From Thermodesulfobacteriota bacterium (GTDB lineage Bacteria; Desulfobacterota; DSM-4660; Desulfatiglandales; Desulfatiglandaceae), in contig JANQDY010000199.1 of NCBI GenBank assembly GCA_028278625.1, positions 1 through 46,216 of the forward strand: 46,216 nucleotides of DNA, written 5' to 3'. Below are positions 32,838-41,029 of this stretch, one piece after another. The translations under genes were made by a program, and so were the position numbers. A model generated the notes under the pieces. It was given only the letters and a program-made list of their open reading frames with translations. It made no database searches and was not told where the DNA came from. Position 1 is the stretch's first letter. Every line of letters starts with the position of its first letter.

Positions 32838-33785
32838 ATGAAAACAGAACTGATTGCACTGGATTGGGGCATCACGACATTTCGTGCCTATCGCCTGGAC
32901 GCCCACGGCAAGGTAATGGAGATCAAGAGCGAGCCGGCGGGCATACTCAGGATACCTGAAGGACAATTCGAAAACAGACTGGTCCGCCTTATGACGCCCT
33001 GGTTAAAACAAGGGGAACCGGCACCCGTTATCGCCTCCGGAATGATCACCAGCAAACAGGGATGGATAGAAACCGACTATCTTGAATGCCCGGCCGGGTT
33101 GTCCCAACTGGCTGAGCATCTGGTGGCCCATACGACCCACGCCGGATGGAAGGTCTATTTCGTACCCGGCTTCAAATTCACCGGACCCGGAAATGTTCCC
33201 GATGTGATGAGAGGTGAGGAAACCCAGGTCTTTGGTGCCTTGGGCCCTGGAGACAAAAGGCGCCTTCTGATCCTTCCGGGAACCCACAGTAAATGGGTCG
33301 AATCAAGGGGCCCAATCCTTGAACGGTTCGCCACCTTCATGACCGGCGAAGTATACGCGGTTCTAAAGGATCATACCATCTTGGGAAAACTGGCGGACAA
33401 GGGAGTTCACGACACAGAGGCTTTTCGTCGGGGCACCCTGTACGGCCTGGCCGTCTTGGAAAACACCGGCGGATTGCTGCACAGACTTTTCAGTGCCAGA
33501 AGTCTTGCCCTGTTTGACCATCTTCATGGGAGCAGCGTGGAATCGTACCTGTCCGGTCTTCTCATCGGGGCCGAGATCAGGGAAGGGTTGAATTGGACGC
33601 GGGATGCGGCAAAACATGATTCCGTGACCCTTGTGGGAAACAATCAGCTCACGGAACTCTATCAAAAAGCCTTTCTATACGCTGGATTAGCGGCACAAAA
33701 GGCCCAGGAGGCGTGCACGGCGGTCGGCCTCTACCGCATCGCCCGAGCCGCTGGGCTAATGGAGGGATCCCATGGGCCTGTTTGA
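32838..33785 (+). CDS. dgoK: 2-dehydro-3-deoxygalactonokinase
   Basis: This 315-residue protein belongs to the DgoK family. It has IALDWGITTFRAYRLD at the N-terminus, ASGMITSKQGW, VPDVMRGEETQVFGAL, LILPGTHSKWV and FMTGEVYAVL in the right order. It phosphorylates 2-keto-3-deoxygalactonate, giving the substrate for an Eda/DgoA-type aldolase. I start at 32838 where the conserved sequence begins; no strong ribosome site is seen, and the gene follows eda by 26 bases, so coupling is possible. After it comes a 220-base gap with a lone TTGACA at 33827 and no clear -10. Confidence 0.92.
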   Translation: MKTELIALDWGITTFRAYRLDAHGKVMEIKSEPAGILRIPEGQFENRLVRLMTPWLKQGEPAPVIASGMITSKQGWIETDYLECPAGLSQLAEHLVAHTTHAGWKVYFVPGFKFTGPGNVPDVMRGEETQVFGALGPGDKRRLLILPGTHSKWVESRGPILERFATFMTGEVYAVLKDHTILGKLADKGVHDTEAFRRGTLYGLAVLENTGGLLHRLFSARSLALFDHLHGSSVESYLSGLLIGAEIREGLNWTRDAAKHDSVTLVGNNQLTELYQKAFLYAGLAAQKAQEACTAVGLYRIARAAGLMEGSHGPV

Positions 33786-34005
33786 TGCGGGAGACAATTG
33801 ACTTCTTTTATTAATGCCGTTATATCTTGACAATTTTGCTGTTTTGTTCATCATCATGTTTGCCGACAATCATTCCAAGTTCTGAATAACCATATCGACC
33901 GGTATGTTCGAAGTTACGAAAAGGACTCGGATGACATCGCCGCCATTGATCGGAAGAACCGAATTCATAAGCTGACCGAAGATACGTGAGAAAGGAGACA
34001 AATGG

Positions 34006-34983
34006 ATGAAAGCACTTGTTCTGGATAAACCGGGGAAACCCCGATCTTTGAGAATCGCCAACATGCCGGTGCCCGAACCGGGGCCGGGAGAAGTCCGCGT
34101 AAAAGTTGAGGCCGTGGGCCTTAATCCCGTTGACTACAAGGTAGCGGCAACGGGCGTACCGGATTGGGAATACCCTTTCATTTTGGGCCTTGATGTGGCA
34201 GGCACCGTTGACGCGACTGGGGATGCGGTTCAGGATTGCCGGATTGGCGATAATGTGTTTTATCACGGCAATCTGGCGAAGCCGGGCGGATATGCGGAAT
34301 ATGCCATTGCGCCGGCCCATATCCTCGGGAAAAAGCCTGAAGATGTTTCCTTTGCCGATGCAGCCGCCCTCCCCTGCGCCGGCATGACCGCCTACCAGAT
34401 CCTTTCCCGAAAAATTCCCGTAAAACCGGACCATAAGATCCTGATCCACGCGGCGGCAGGGGGTGTCGGCGGGTTTGCCGTACAGATCGCCAGGAACATG
34501 GGGCTTGAAATCATGGCCACCTGCTCCAAAAGAAATTTTGACCATGTCAAAGCTTTGGGGGCCCAGCACGTCATCGACTATAACACCGAAGATGTTACCC
34601 GGCGGGTGCTTGACATCACCAAGGGGCGGGGCGCCGATATCGCCATCAATACGGTGGATCCGGAGACGGCAACAACGGATATGGAGAGACTCGCCTTTGC
34701 GGGCCATCTTGCCTGCGTGGTTGGCCTGCCGGATTTTTCCGTCATCGAACCCTTTACCAGGGGGTTGTCAATTCACGAGTCCGTTTTGGGCGGCGCCCAC
34801 CTCTCAGGGGATCGGAAATCCCAGGAAGACCTGGCATCCATGGCCAACGAACTCATTTCAATGGTCCGTGAAGGGAAAATCGTATCGCTTCTAAGAGAGG
34901 CCATTTCCCTGGAAGAGATACCTCAAGCCCTCGCCCGTCTGGAAGAACGCCATGTGACGGGAAAGATCGTCGCTCAAATCTAG
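34006..34983 (+). CDS. NADPH:quinone oxidoreductase-like MDR protein
   Basis: This 325-residue medium-chain reductase lacks the zinc-binding cysteines of alcohol dehydrogenases. It has the quinone-reductase pattern: VKVEAVGLNPVDYKVAATG, LGLDVAGTVDATG, ALPCAGMTAYQIL and the NADPH motif HAAAGGVGGFAVQIARNMG. It would reduce a quinone or an activated double bond. AAAGGAGA lies 7 bases before the start. It stands alone between dgoK and iclR2. Its role in the sugar-acid or DJ-1 pathways is unknown. Confidence 0.88.
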   Translation: MKALVLDKPGKPRSLRIANMPVPEPGPGEVRVKVEAVGLNPVDYKVAATGVPDWEYPFILGLDVAGTVDATGDAVQDCRIGDNVFYHGNLAKPGGYAEYAIAPAHILGKKPEDVSFADAAALPCAGMTAYQILSRKIPVKPDHKILIHAAAGGVGGFAVQIARNMGLEIMATCSKRNFDHVKALGAQHVIDYNTEDVTRRVLDITKGRGADIAINTVDPETATTDMERLAFAGHLACVVGLPDFSVIEPFTRGLSIHESVLGGAHLSGDRKSQEDLASMANELISMVREGKIVSLLREAISLEEIPQALARLEERHVTGKIVAQI

Positions 34984-35175
34984 AACTCTTTGGCGAAAAC
35001 CTTTTTGAAATCCATTTCGTTCCGCACAACGCAGGAACCGATCCGGTACCGGCAAACTTGACGTGATTATTATCGCCTGGATTCCGGGTCAGGACCCGAA
35101 TGACAAACCCAACATGGCCATAGACGGAAGCCGCGTCAAAAAAGTTTCTTTCAATATACGGAAATAAAAAAAAAC

Positions 35176-35205
35176 TTGACAAGTCTCAATTCTTTCGAAA
35201 ATAAT
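35176..35205 (+). promoter_or_regulatory. Predicted sigma-70 promoter of iclR2
   Basis: TTGACA (35176-35181) is followed after 18 bases by AATAAT (35200-35205). Transcription would start near 35212, just before the palindrome at 35218-35232. The rest of the 260-base gap after 34983 has a CGGGTC/GACCCG inverted repeat (35085-35098) with no T-run. Confidence 0.65.
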
Positions 35206-35217
35206 ATCTGAACACTT

Positions 35218-35232
35218 TTTCATAATATGAAA
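35218..35232. promoter_or_regulatory. Putative IclR operator, copy 3 (before iclR2)
   Basis: TTTCATAATATGAAA is identical to the copy at 1288-1302. It lies between the predicted iclR2 promoter and the ATG, 11 bases before the start. The layout mirrors iclR1 and supports autoregulation, probably with cross-binding by both regulators. Confidence 0.75.
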
Positions 35233-35243
35233 ATGAGGCATCC

Positions 35244-35996
35244 ATGACGCTTTCATCCCTTGATAAAAGTCTTCAGGTTTTGGACCAGTTGATCAGACAT
35301 CCGACGGGATTAAAGCTTTCAGAGTTGACCCGGATTCTTGACTTTCCCAAGAGCTCTCTCCACAGCATCTTGAGCACCTACATGGCCCATGGTTATGTCA
35401 TCCGAGATGAAAAAACCAAGACATACCGGCTTGGTTTCAAGTTCTTATCCATCAGCAAATCCATCCTGGACAATATTGATTTGCGGGCAATTGCTCATAA
35501 ACATTTGAAAGAACTGCACAAAAAATGTAAAGAGTCGGTTCACCTTTATATCCTGCAAAAGAGGTATATTGTGTGTATTGATAAGATTCAGGACCCGGAA
35601 CATGGGATTTTTCTCATGACCTACATCGGCTGGCAAACCGATCCCCATCCTGCTGCCAGCGGAAAGGTCCTTCTTTCGGAACTATCTCATGAAGAGATCA
35701 AACATATGTATAAAAACCGACCCTTACGCCCATATGGCAAAAACACCATTACCTCATTTACCCAGCTATTCGAAGAACTTGAAAACGTCAGGAAACAGGG
35801 ATATGCCATAGATAATGAAGAATACTACGAAGGGGCCCGATGTGTTGCTGCGCCCATTCGGGTGGGCGATGAGATTTACGCGGCTGTCAGTGTCACTGGA
35901 TCCATATTCACCATGACCATGGAACGTATACACCGGGAATTGGTGGAACTGGTCACCCAAACGGCTAGAGCCATTTCAATGGAAATGGGTGGATAA
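35244..35996 (+). CDS. IclR-family transcriptional regulator 2
   Basis: This 250-residue protein is a close relative of the regulator at 525-1280. The winged helix is at residues 1-65 (LKLSELTRILDFPKSSLHSI as the HTH). The effector domain shares KSILDNIDLRAIAH, TDPHPAASGKVLLSELS, PYGKNTIT, GYAIDNEEYYEGARCVAAP and VTGSIFTMTMERIHREL with it. It probably controls itself and the ABC/DJ-1/formamidase operon that begins at 36238, since an identical palindrome lies on each side of the gene. The strong similarity in the effector domain suggests that both regulators sense related compounds. Confidence 0.93.
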   Translation: MTLSSLDKSLQVLDQLIRHPTGLKLSELTRILDFPKSSLHSILSTYMAHGYVIRDEKTKTYRLGFKFLSISKSILDNIDLRAIAHKHLKELHKKCKESVHLYILQKRYIVCIDKIQDPEHGIFLMTYIGWQTDPHPAASGKVLLSELSHEEIKHMYKNRPLRPYGKNTITSFTQLFEELENVRKQGYAIDNEEYYEGARCVAAPIRVGDEIYAAVSVTGSIFTMTMERIHRELVELVTQTARAISMEMGG

Positions 35997-36024
35997 TTTT
36001 TTTTGCCAAGAACAAAGAACAGAG

Positions 36025-36039
36025 TTTCATATTATGAAA
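36025..36039. promoter_or_regulatory. Putative IclR operator, copy 4 (before the second ABC operon)
   Basis: TTTCATATTATGAAA is identical to the copy at 483-497 and is the reverse complement of the other two. It starts 29 bases after the iclR2 stop and about 200 bases before the ABC binding-protein gene. TATAAC at 36063-36068 could be a -10, though its -35 is weak. Nothing else is recognisable in the 241-base gap. Confidence 0.7.
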
Positions 36040-36237
36040 TAACGACTGCAAATTTAAAGGATTATAACCCATGGTGATTTTATGGAATTTCACCTGGATA
36101 TTGCGGGGAGCACGCCATGCGTTGCCCGGCTTCGTGGACAAAATTTTGGAGGGATAGGAGGTGATTTATCATTCACATTCGGCATTTGGCATAGGTTTTA
36201 ACTGTTGACCATTATTCTTGAGGGAGGATTAGGAAAC

Positions 36238-37695
36238 ATGAGATTAGGAAAACGGAGTATCAAGATCATTGTTGCGCTGGCAGTTTCTTCCATATTCTGC
36301 ATCTGCTCACCGGCAGTTGCAAAATTCGGTCTGAACGACATCCCGGAAATCAAAAACAAGAAAAAGATCCATGTGGCCTTGGAGGCAGGCGGAAGTGCGG
36401 ACTTAATCATTCCTTATATCAAAAAGTTCTCCGAGAAGACGGGCGTTCCGGTAACCACAGAAAGCATGATCATGACGGTCATCTATCCAAAGATCAATGT
36501 TGAGCTGATCTCTGGCACGGGGAACTACGATATCACGGTCGTAGAAGCCTCCACCACCAATGAATGGGCGCCCTATCTGTATTCGCTGGAAGAACTCGCA
36601 AAAAAATACGATCCTAAAGGTGTTGAAGGTCTAAAAGAGGACCTGAAAGGACATTCTCCCATTATGCTTCGCTGTGCCAGCGACGTTAACGGCAGGCTCA
36701 TGGGGATGCCTTATTACACCTACCAGCAGGTGATGTTTATTCGCCAGGACGTTTTTGACGACCCAACCGAAAAAGCCAACTTCAAGAAGAAATACGGCTA
36801 CGATCTGGCAGCGCCAACCACATGGCAGCAGGTTCAGGACGTGACCGAATTCTTCACACGAAAGAAAGGGGAATTGCTCAAGGGCAAACCGCTTGAAGAG
36901 GATCTTTACGGCGCTGCAGTTATGGCCGGTCGCTATGAAATTAACGATGAAATCAGCACTCGCATATGGTCCATGAATCACGATTGGGCGACCCTCCAAA
37001 GAGACAAGAACGGCAAGGCCAAAGATTTTGTTATTACCGAAGGAGACAAGAAAGCACTCAAGCAGGCCCTCTCCGATTATAAAAAAATGATTCCTTTTGT
37101 CTCCCCTGGATGTCTGAGTGGCTTCTGGGATTATGTCACAGCACAATTTGAAACCGGAAAAACGGTTATGGCGCCACATCTCTATGTATCATTGGACCAG
37201 TGGGCCAGCAACGTGGAAAAAAAGGTTCCGGGAGCAAAGATCGCCCTTTACCCCTGTGTCGGAAAGAGGGGTTACGTGGGCAACTTTCATCAGGCCATTG
37301 CCAAAGACAGTAAAAACCCTGAAGCCGCCTATTGGCTGGCACGATACATCGGATCCTACGAATGCCAGAAAGAAATGATCGAAAAAGGCTGGTCCGGCGT
37401 GAGGCCCGACGTGCTTTTTGATGAAAAGTATCAGGCTCCGGAATGGAAGATCAAGGTCGGCAATCGGGCGAATGTTTTGAAAAAGGTCTGGACACCGGAG
37501 TTCTACGATTGGGTAAATAACCTTTACTATTTTAACGCGGATGCAGCCGGAAAGATCTATGAGATGCAGATTATCATGTGTCATGAGGCAATGACCGATA
37601 CCCGCTCCATTGACAAGACGGTCGAGGAAATAACCGAGCAGAGTATCGACCTGCAGAATAATTCAGGCTTGATTGAAATGAAAGAGGGAAAATAA
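36238..37695 (+). CDS. ABC solute-binding protein, CUT1 type
   Basis: This 485-residue periplasmic protein has a signal peptide ending SPAVA|KFG near residue 29. It has a cluster-1 binding fold: KIHVALEAGGSADLIIPYI, FSEKTGVPVTTES, YDITVVEASTTNEWAPYL, GRLMGMPYYTYQQVMFIRQD, and KDSKNPEAAYWLARYIGS. I start at 36238, after GGAGGATTAGGAAAC, because the upstream in-frame TTG would add residues before the signal peptide. It feeds the two permeases that follow. It is only distantly like the binding protein at 15592. The ligand is unknown; the operon context points to something handled by DJ-1 and formamidase-family enzymes. Confidence 0.9.
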   Translation: MRLGKRSIKIIVALAVSSIFCICSPAVAKFGLNDIPEIKNKKKIHVALEAGGSADLIIPYIKKFSEKTGVPVTTESMIMTVIYPKINVELISGTGNYDITVVEASTTNEWAPYLYSLEELAKKYDPKGVEGLKEDLKGHSPIMLRCASDVNGRLMGMPYYTYQQVMFIRQDVFDDPTEKANFKKKYGYDLAAPTTWQQVQDVTEFFTRKKGELLKGKPLEEDLYGAAVMAGRYEINDEISTRIWSMNHDWATLQRDKNGKAKDFVITEGDKKALKQALSDYKKMIPFVSPGCLSGFWDYVTAQFETGKTVMAPHLYVSLDQWASNVEKKVPGAKIALYPCVGKRGYVGNFHQAIAKDSKNPEAAYWLARYIGSYECQKEMIEKGWSGVRPDVLFDEKYQAPEWKIKVGNRANVLKKVWTPEFYDWVNNLYYFNADAAGKIYEMQIIMCHEAMTDTRSIDKTVEEITEQSIDLQNNSGLIEMKEGK

Positions 37696-37702
37696 GTAAA
37701 AG

Positions 37703-37734
37703 AATGGATGTATCCCCGCAGGGGTGCATCCATT
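37703..37734 (+). other. Stem-loop after the second CUT1 binding-protein gene
   Basis: AATGGATGTATCCC pairs with GGGGTGCATCCATT over 14 pairs with two G-U, around a CGCA tetraloop, beginning 7 bases after the stop codon. No T-run follows. It is a strong candidate for an mRNA 3'-end stabiliser that raises binding-protein output over the membrane subunits. Confidence 0.7.
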
Positions 37735-37796
37735 GATTCATCTTATTCGTGCATTCATCGAAATACCACGAAACCACTAGCTTGAGGGCACATCGC

Positions 37797-38756
37797 ATGA
37801 AAGGCAAGGCAAAAGCTATAGCACTGGAAGGTCAAGGGACCTATGCTTACCACATGGGACAAAGATCCTTTATGGATATTCTCATTGATGAAAAATATTT
37901 CAAATGGATTCTGATTGTTCCCCTTGTTCTTGTGCTCCTCATTTTTATGATTTATCCCCTACTGTATTGCATGTACTACTCCATGTTCAAATACAACATG
38001 GTGAGGGATGCTGTTTTCGTGGGATTTAAGAATTACCGTTATGTACTTGAAAATGCCACATTTTGGAGGGCGCTAGGAAATACGACCTACATCCTTGTCA
38101 TCAGTATTGTTGTTGAACTGGTTGTGGCTATGGGAATTGCCATGCTCTTCAACAGAAAGTTCAAGGGGCAGGACATTGTTCGGGGGCTTTGTCTTCTTCC
38201 CCTCCTCATCAGCCCGTTGGCCATGTCCATGATCTGGAATTTCATGCTGCAGTATGATTTTGGCGTGGTGAACCAGTTTCTCGTTAAAATAGGGCTCAAG
38301 AAAGTGATGTGGTGGTCTCCGGGCGTGGCGCTGAACACCATCGTTTTCATTTCCATATGGCAGTGGACGCCTTTCTCCATCTTTGTATTGCTGTCCGGTT
38401 TAAGAGGACTTCCAAAAGATCCCTTGGAAGCTGCGGCCGTAGACGGCGCGAAACCCTTTTATATTTTCTGGCGATTGACCCTGCGAATGCTTTCCCCCCT
38501 GATTGTCATTATTGTTTTATTGAGGACCATGTGGTTGATCAGGGTATTTGACCCCCTTTATGGAACAACGCGGGGCGGAGTCAATACCGAAACACTGGAC
38601 TGGATGCTTTATCGCGTCTCTTTTGTCTATTTTAACATTGGACGGGGTTCAACATTGGCGATCATTTCATTGTATATGACCATCGCCATATGCGCCATTA
38701 TGTTCAAAGTTCTCATGAAAAGCATCGAGAGCACCAGCAGTAACGGCGGCCAGTAG
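37797..38756 (+). CDS. ABC permease, MalF type
   Basis: This 319-residue membrane protein has six predicted hydrophobic segments, the first being WILIVPLVLVLLIFMIYPLL. The EAA loop is EAAAVDG at 211-217. I start at 37797 where GAGGG lies upstream; an in-frame GTG at 37749 would begin just after the stem-loop. It pairs with the MalG-type permease after a 66-base gap. Confidence 0.9.
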   Translation: MKGKAKAIALEGQGTYAYHMGQRSFMDILIDEKYFKWILIVPLVLVLLIFMIYPLLYCMYYSMFKYNMVRDAVFVGFKNYRYVLENATFWRALGNTTYILVISIVVELVVAMGIAMLFNRKFKGQDIVRGLCLLPLLISPLAMSMIWNFMLQYDFGVVNQFLVKIGLKKVMWWSPGVALNTIVFISIWQWTPFSIFVLLSGLRGLPKDPLEAAAVDGAKPFYIFWRLTLRMLSPLIVIIVLLRTMWLIRVFDPLYGTTRGGVNTETLDWMLYRVSFVYFNIGRGSTLAIISLYMTIAICAIMFKVLMKSIESTSSNGGQ

Positions 38757-38822
38757 TCATAATACATTCGTCTGGAATAAAGCTCGAAAGAAACCAGGTT
38801 TTCGGATTTTGAGGTGTAAACA

Positions 38823-39635
38823 ATGAAACGACTAATTTTTGCGTTGTCCGTATTTGTAGTGCTTTTTGTTTTTGTTTTTCCCATACTTTGGATCTACATT
38901 ACATCTTTCAAGGGGAGCGAGGACATTTTCAGCCTGGAATTTTCAAAGCTTTTCATTTTCAAACCAACGCTTGGAAATTTTAAAAACCTCTTTTCCAACA
39001 CACCATTCTTTCTGGAAATTGGTAATACGGCGATCATTTGTGTGATCAGCACCATTCTTGCGATGCTGGTAGCCATCCCCGCTGCCTACAGCTTTGCCAG
39101 GTTTAACACCGGATACGGACACCTCCTTTTTGTCACCATTTCAACGCGAATGTTTCCGGCAGTGGTTGCAGCCATTCCCTTTTTCATCGGATACAAGGTG
39201 GCTGGGTGGCTGGACACCCATGTGGGGCTTATTCTCCTTTATTGCTATTTCAACATGAGCTTTGCCGTATTTTTGTTGTACGGCTTCTTCAAGGAAATCC
39301 CCGCGGAACTGGAAAATGCCGCCATGCTTGACGGTTACAACCGCCTGGAAGTCATTCGAAAAATCGTTTTCCCTTTAATAAAGCCGGGTGTAGCCATTAC
39401 TACGGTTTTCTGTCTTGTTTTTGCCTGGAATGAGTTTCTTTTCGCATTTTTGTTTACGCGAACCGCAGCAAGGACCATTTCAGTGGGCATATCTGCATTC
39501 TGGGGATCCATTGAGATTCAATGGGGACCCATGGCGGCCGGTGCCGGGTTGGCCATTTTACCGACGCTGCTGGCTGCCTGGTTTATGCAGCGCTATATCA
39601 TTCGAGGGCTTACTTTTGGGGCGGTAAAAGGATGA
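38823..39635 (+). CDS. ABC permease, MalG type
   Basis: This 270-residue membrane protein has six predicted hydrophobic segments. The EAA loop reads ENAAMLDG (164-171), with Asn where Glu or Ala is common. It ends GLTFGAVKG, the usual MalG-type end. The gene looks richer in A and T than the enzymes around 22-25 kb. It completes the channel of the second CUT1 importer. GAGGTGTAAACA precedes the start. Confidence 0.9.
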   Translation: MKRLIFALSVFVVLFVFVFPILWIYITSFKGSEDIFSLEFSKLFIFKPTLGNFKNLFSNTPFFLEIGNTAIICVISTILAMLVAIPAAYSFARFNTGYGHLLFVTISTRMFPAVVAAIPFFIGYKVAGWLDTHVGLILLYCYFNMSFAVFLLYGFFKEIPAELENAAMLDGYNRLEVIRKIVFPLIKPGVAITTVFCLVFAWNEFLFAFLFTRTAARTISVGISAFWGSIEIQWGPMAAGAGLAILPTLLAAWFMQRYIIRGLTFGAVKG

Positions 39636-39701
39636 TGCAACACATGAAGGAGTACGGTCGCCTGTCAACTCAAAGACAAGTTTTATCAGTAGGAGCATAA
39701 A

Positions 39702-39896
39702 ATGACGTTTGGGGATAGATTATTCTGGGGCATCATGTCGCTTATCGGAATTCTTTTGTTATGGCTGGGAATTCTACCCGCAGAGACACCGGCATGGATC
39801 GGTATCGCCTTGGGGGCGCTGGGTGGCCTTGCTTTGGTCTTATTCGGTCCCAGGCCAAGAATCGAGGAATTTGAAGAACAGGAACAGGAGCTTTAA
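39702..39896 (+). CDS. Small two-helix membrane protein in the ABC operon
   Basis: This 64-residue protein has two hydrophobic stretches, about residues 8-25 (WGIMSLIGILLLWLGIL) and 32-49 (IGIALGALGGLALVLFG), and an acidic tail EEFEEQEQEL. I do not recognise a family. It is real by context: TAGGAGCATAAA precedes the ATG, it lies 66 bases after the permease, and only 5 bases separate it from the ATPase. Its place between permeases and a pair of ATPases recalls the small GlpU protein in GlpSTPQUV-type glycerol importers, but the sequence does not obviously match. It may be an accessory transporter subunit. Confidence 0.75.
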   Translation: MTFGDRLFWGIMSLIGILLLWLGILPAETPAWIGIALGALGGLALVLFGPRPRIEEFEEQEQEL

Positions 39897-39901
39897 TCTC
39901 C

Positions 39902-41020
39902 ATGGCAGATGTAAGGTTAGAAAATGTCTCAATGAAATATGGAAACCATATTGCGCTGAACCGAATCAGCTTCGAGTGCAACGATGGAGAATTTTTCACC
40001 CTTTTCGGGCCTTCAGGCGCCGGCAAAACCACCACGCTTGAATTGATTGCCGGAATCAAGCGACCGTCCGAAGGGGAGATCTTCATCGGCGGCGAAAAAG
40101 TGAATGATGTCCCGCTTTACTATCGCGATGTGGCCATGGCATTTGAAAATTATGCGCTCTATTCTCATATGTCTGTCTACGAAAACATCAAATTTCCCTT
40201 AAATTCTCCCAAAAGAACGGAGGTTCTTTCGGAAAAGCAGAAAAAGGAACGAATTTATGAGATTGCCCAACTGTTGGGAATCGATAAACTTCTTGATCGG
40301 AAGCCTCAGGAATTGAGTGGCGGTCAAAAACAACGGGTATCTCTGGCGCGTGCCATGGTCAGACGACCTAAAGTCTATCTTCTGGATGAACCCATAGCCC
40401 ACCTTGATGCAAAACTCAAGGTTGCCGCCCGGAGTACCTTGAAACGATTGGCCACAGAGCTGGGGATCACGATCATTTATGTTACCCATGACTATCGTGA
40501 GGCGCTGGGACTCTCGGACCGCATGTTGGTTTTACGCAGTGGAAACATCCAGCAAATCGATATGCCTGAGAAAATCTACCACTCGCCTGCCAACGATTTT
40601 GTGGCAAAAATCGTCGGCTCCCCTCCCATGAACCTTGTGGACGGCCGGATCATAGAAGACAAAGGAAAGACCTGTTTTAAAGCGGAAAGAGGATTCGAGT
40701 TTCAGTTACGTGAAGACAGGATTGAAAAAGCAAAAGCGGCTTCATGGAAAGAAAAAGACGGTACCTGGGTTCGACTGGGAATTAGGCCCCCACATGTATC
40801 GGTTTTGAAAGAAAAGAGCCCCAACACCTTCTTCAGTCTCCCGGTGTACACCTCTCTAACCGAAGCCGGCCGTACCATAATGGTGTTTGAAATGGATAAC
40901 AGCTTTTTTGAGGCAAGATTAAATGAAACGCTAAGGTGTAAAGTGGGCGAACAGGTGCAAGTGGCCTTTGATCAAGATGATCTACATTTCTTTGAGAAGA
41001 CGATGAAGCTTTCGAAATAG
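39902..41020 (+). CDS. ABC importer ATPase 1, MalK/UgpC type
   Basis: This 372-residue ATPase has Walker A GPSGAGKTTTLEL, signature LSGGQKQRVSLARA, Walker B VYLLDEP and the H-loop YVTHDYREALGLSDR. A C-terminal OB-fold region begins near residue 240. The Q-loop glutamine is Glu82 in MAFENYALYSH. It is followed after 9 bases by a second, diverged ATPase, so the transporter probably uses an ATPase heterodimer. Its H-loop neighbour DY rather than DQ also differs from the usual sequence. Confidence 0.92.
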   Translation: MADVRLENVSMKYGNHIALNRISFECNDGEFFTLFGPSGAGKTTTLELIAGIKRPSEGEIFIGGEKVNDVPLYYRDVAMAFENYALYSHMSVYENIKFPLNSPKRTEVLSEKQKKERIYEIAQLLGIDKLLDRKPQELSGGQKQRVSLARAMVRRPKVYLLDEPIAHLDAKLKVAARSTLKRLATELGITIIYVTHDYREALGLSDRMLVLRSGNIQQIDMPEKIYHSPANDFVAKIVGSPPMNLVDGRIIEDKGKTCFKAERGFEFQLREDRIEKAKAASWKEKDGTWVRLGIRPPHVSVLKEKSPNTFFSLPVYTSLTEAGRTIMVFEMDNSFFEARLNETLRCKVGEQVQVAFDQDDLHFFEKTMKLSK

Positions 41021-41029
41021 GAGGCTCCC

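Noticed and set aside
33827..33857. TTGACA after dgoK, considered as a promoter of the MDR gene
   Set aside because: No acceptable -10 hexamer lies 16-18 bases downstream.
35043..35098. CCGGTACCGG palindrome and CGGGTC/GACCCG inverted repeat after the MDR gene, considered as a terminator
   Set aside because: The stem is short and no T-run follows, so a terminator call is not supported.
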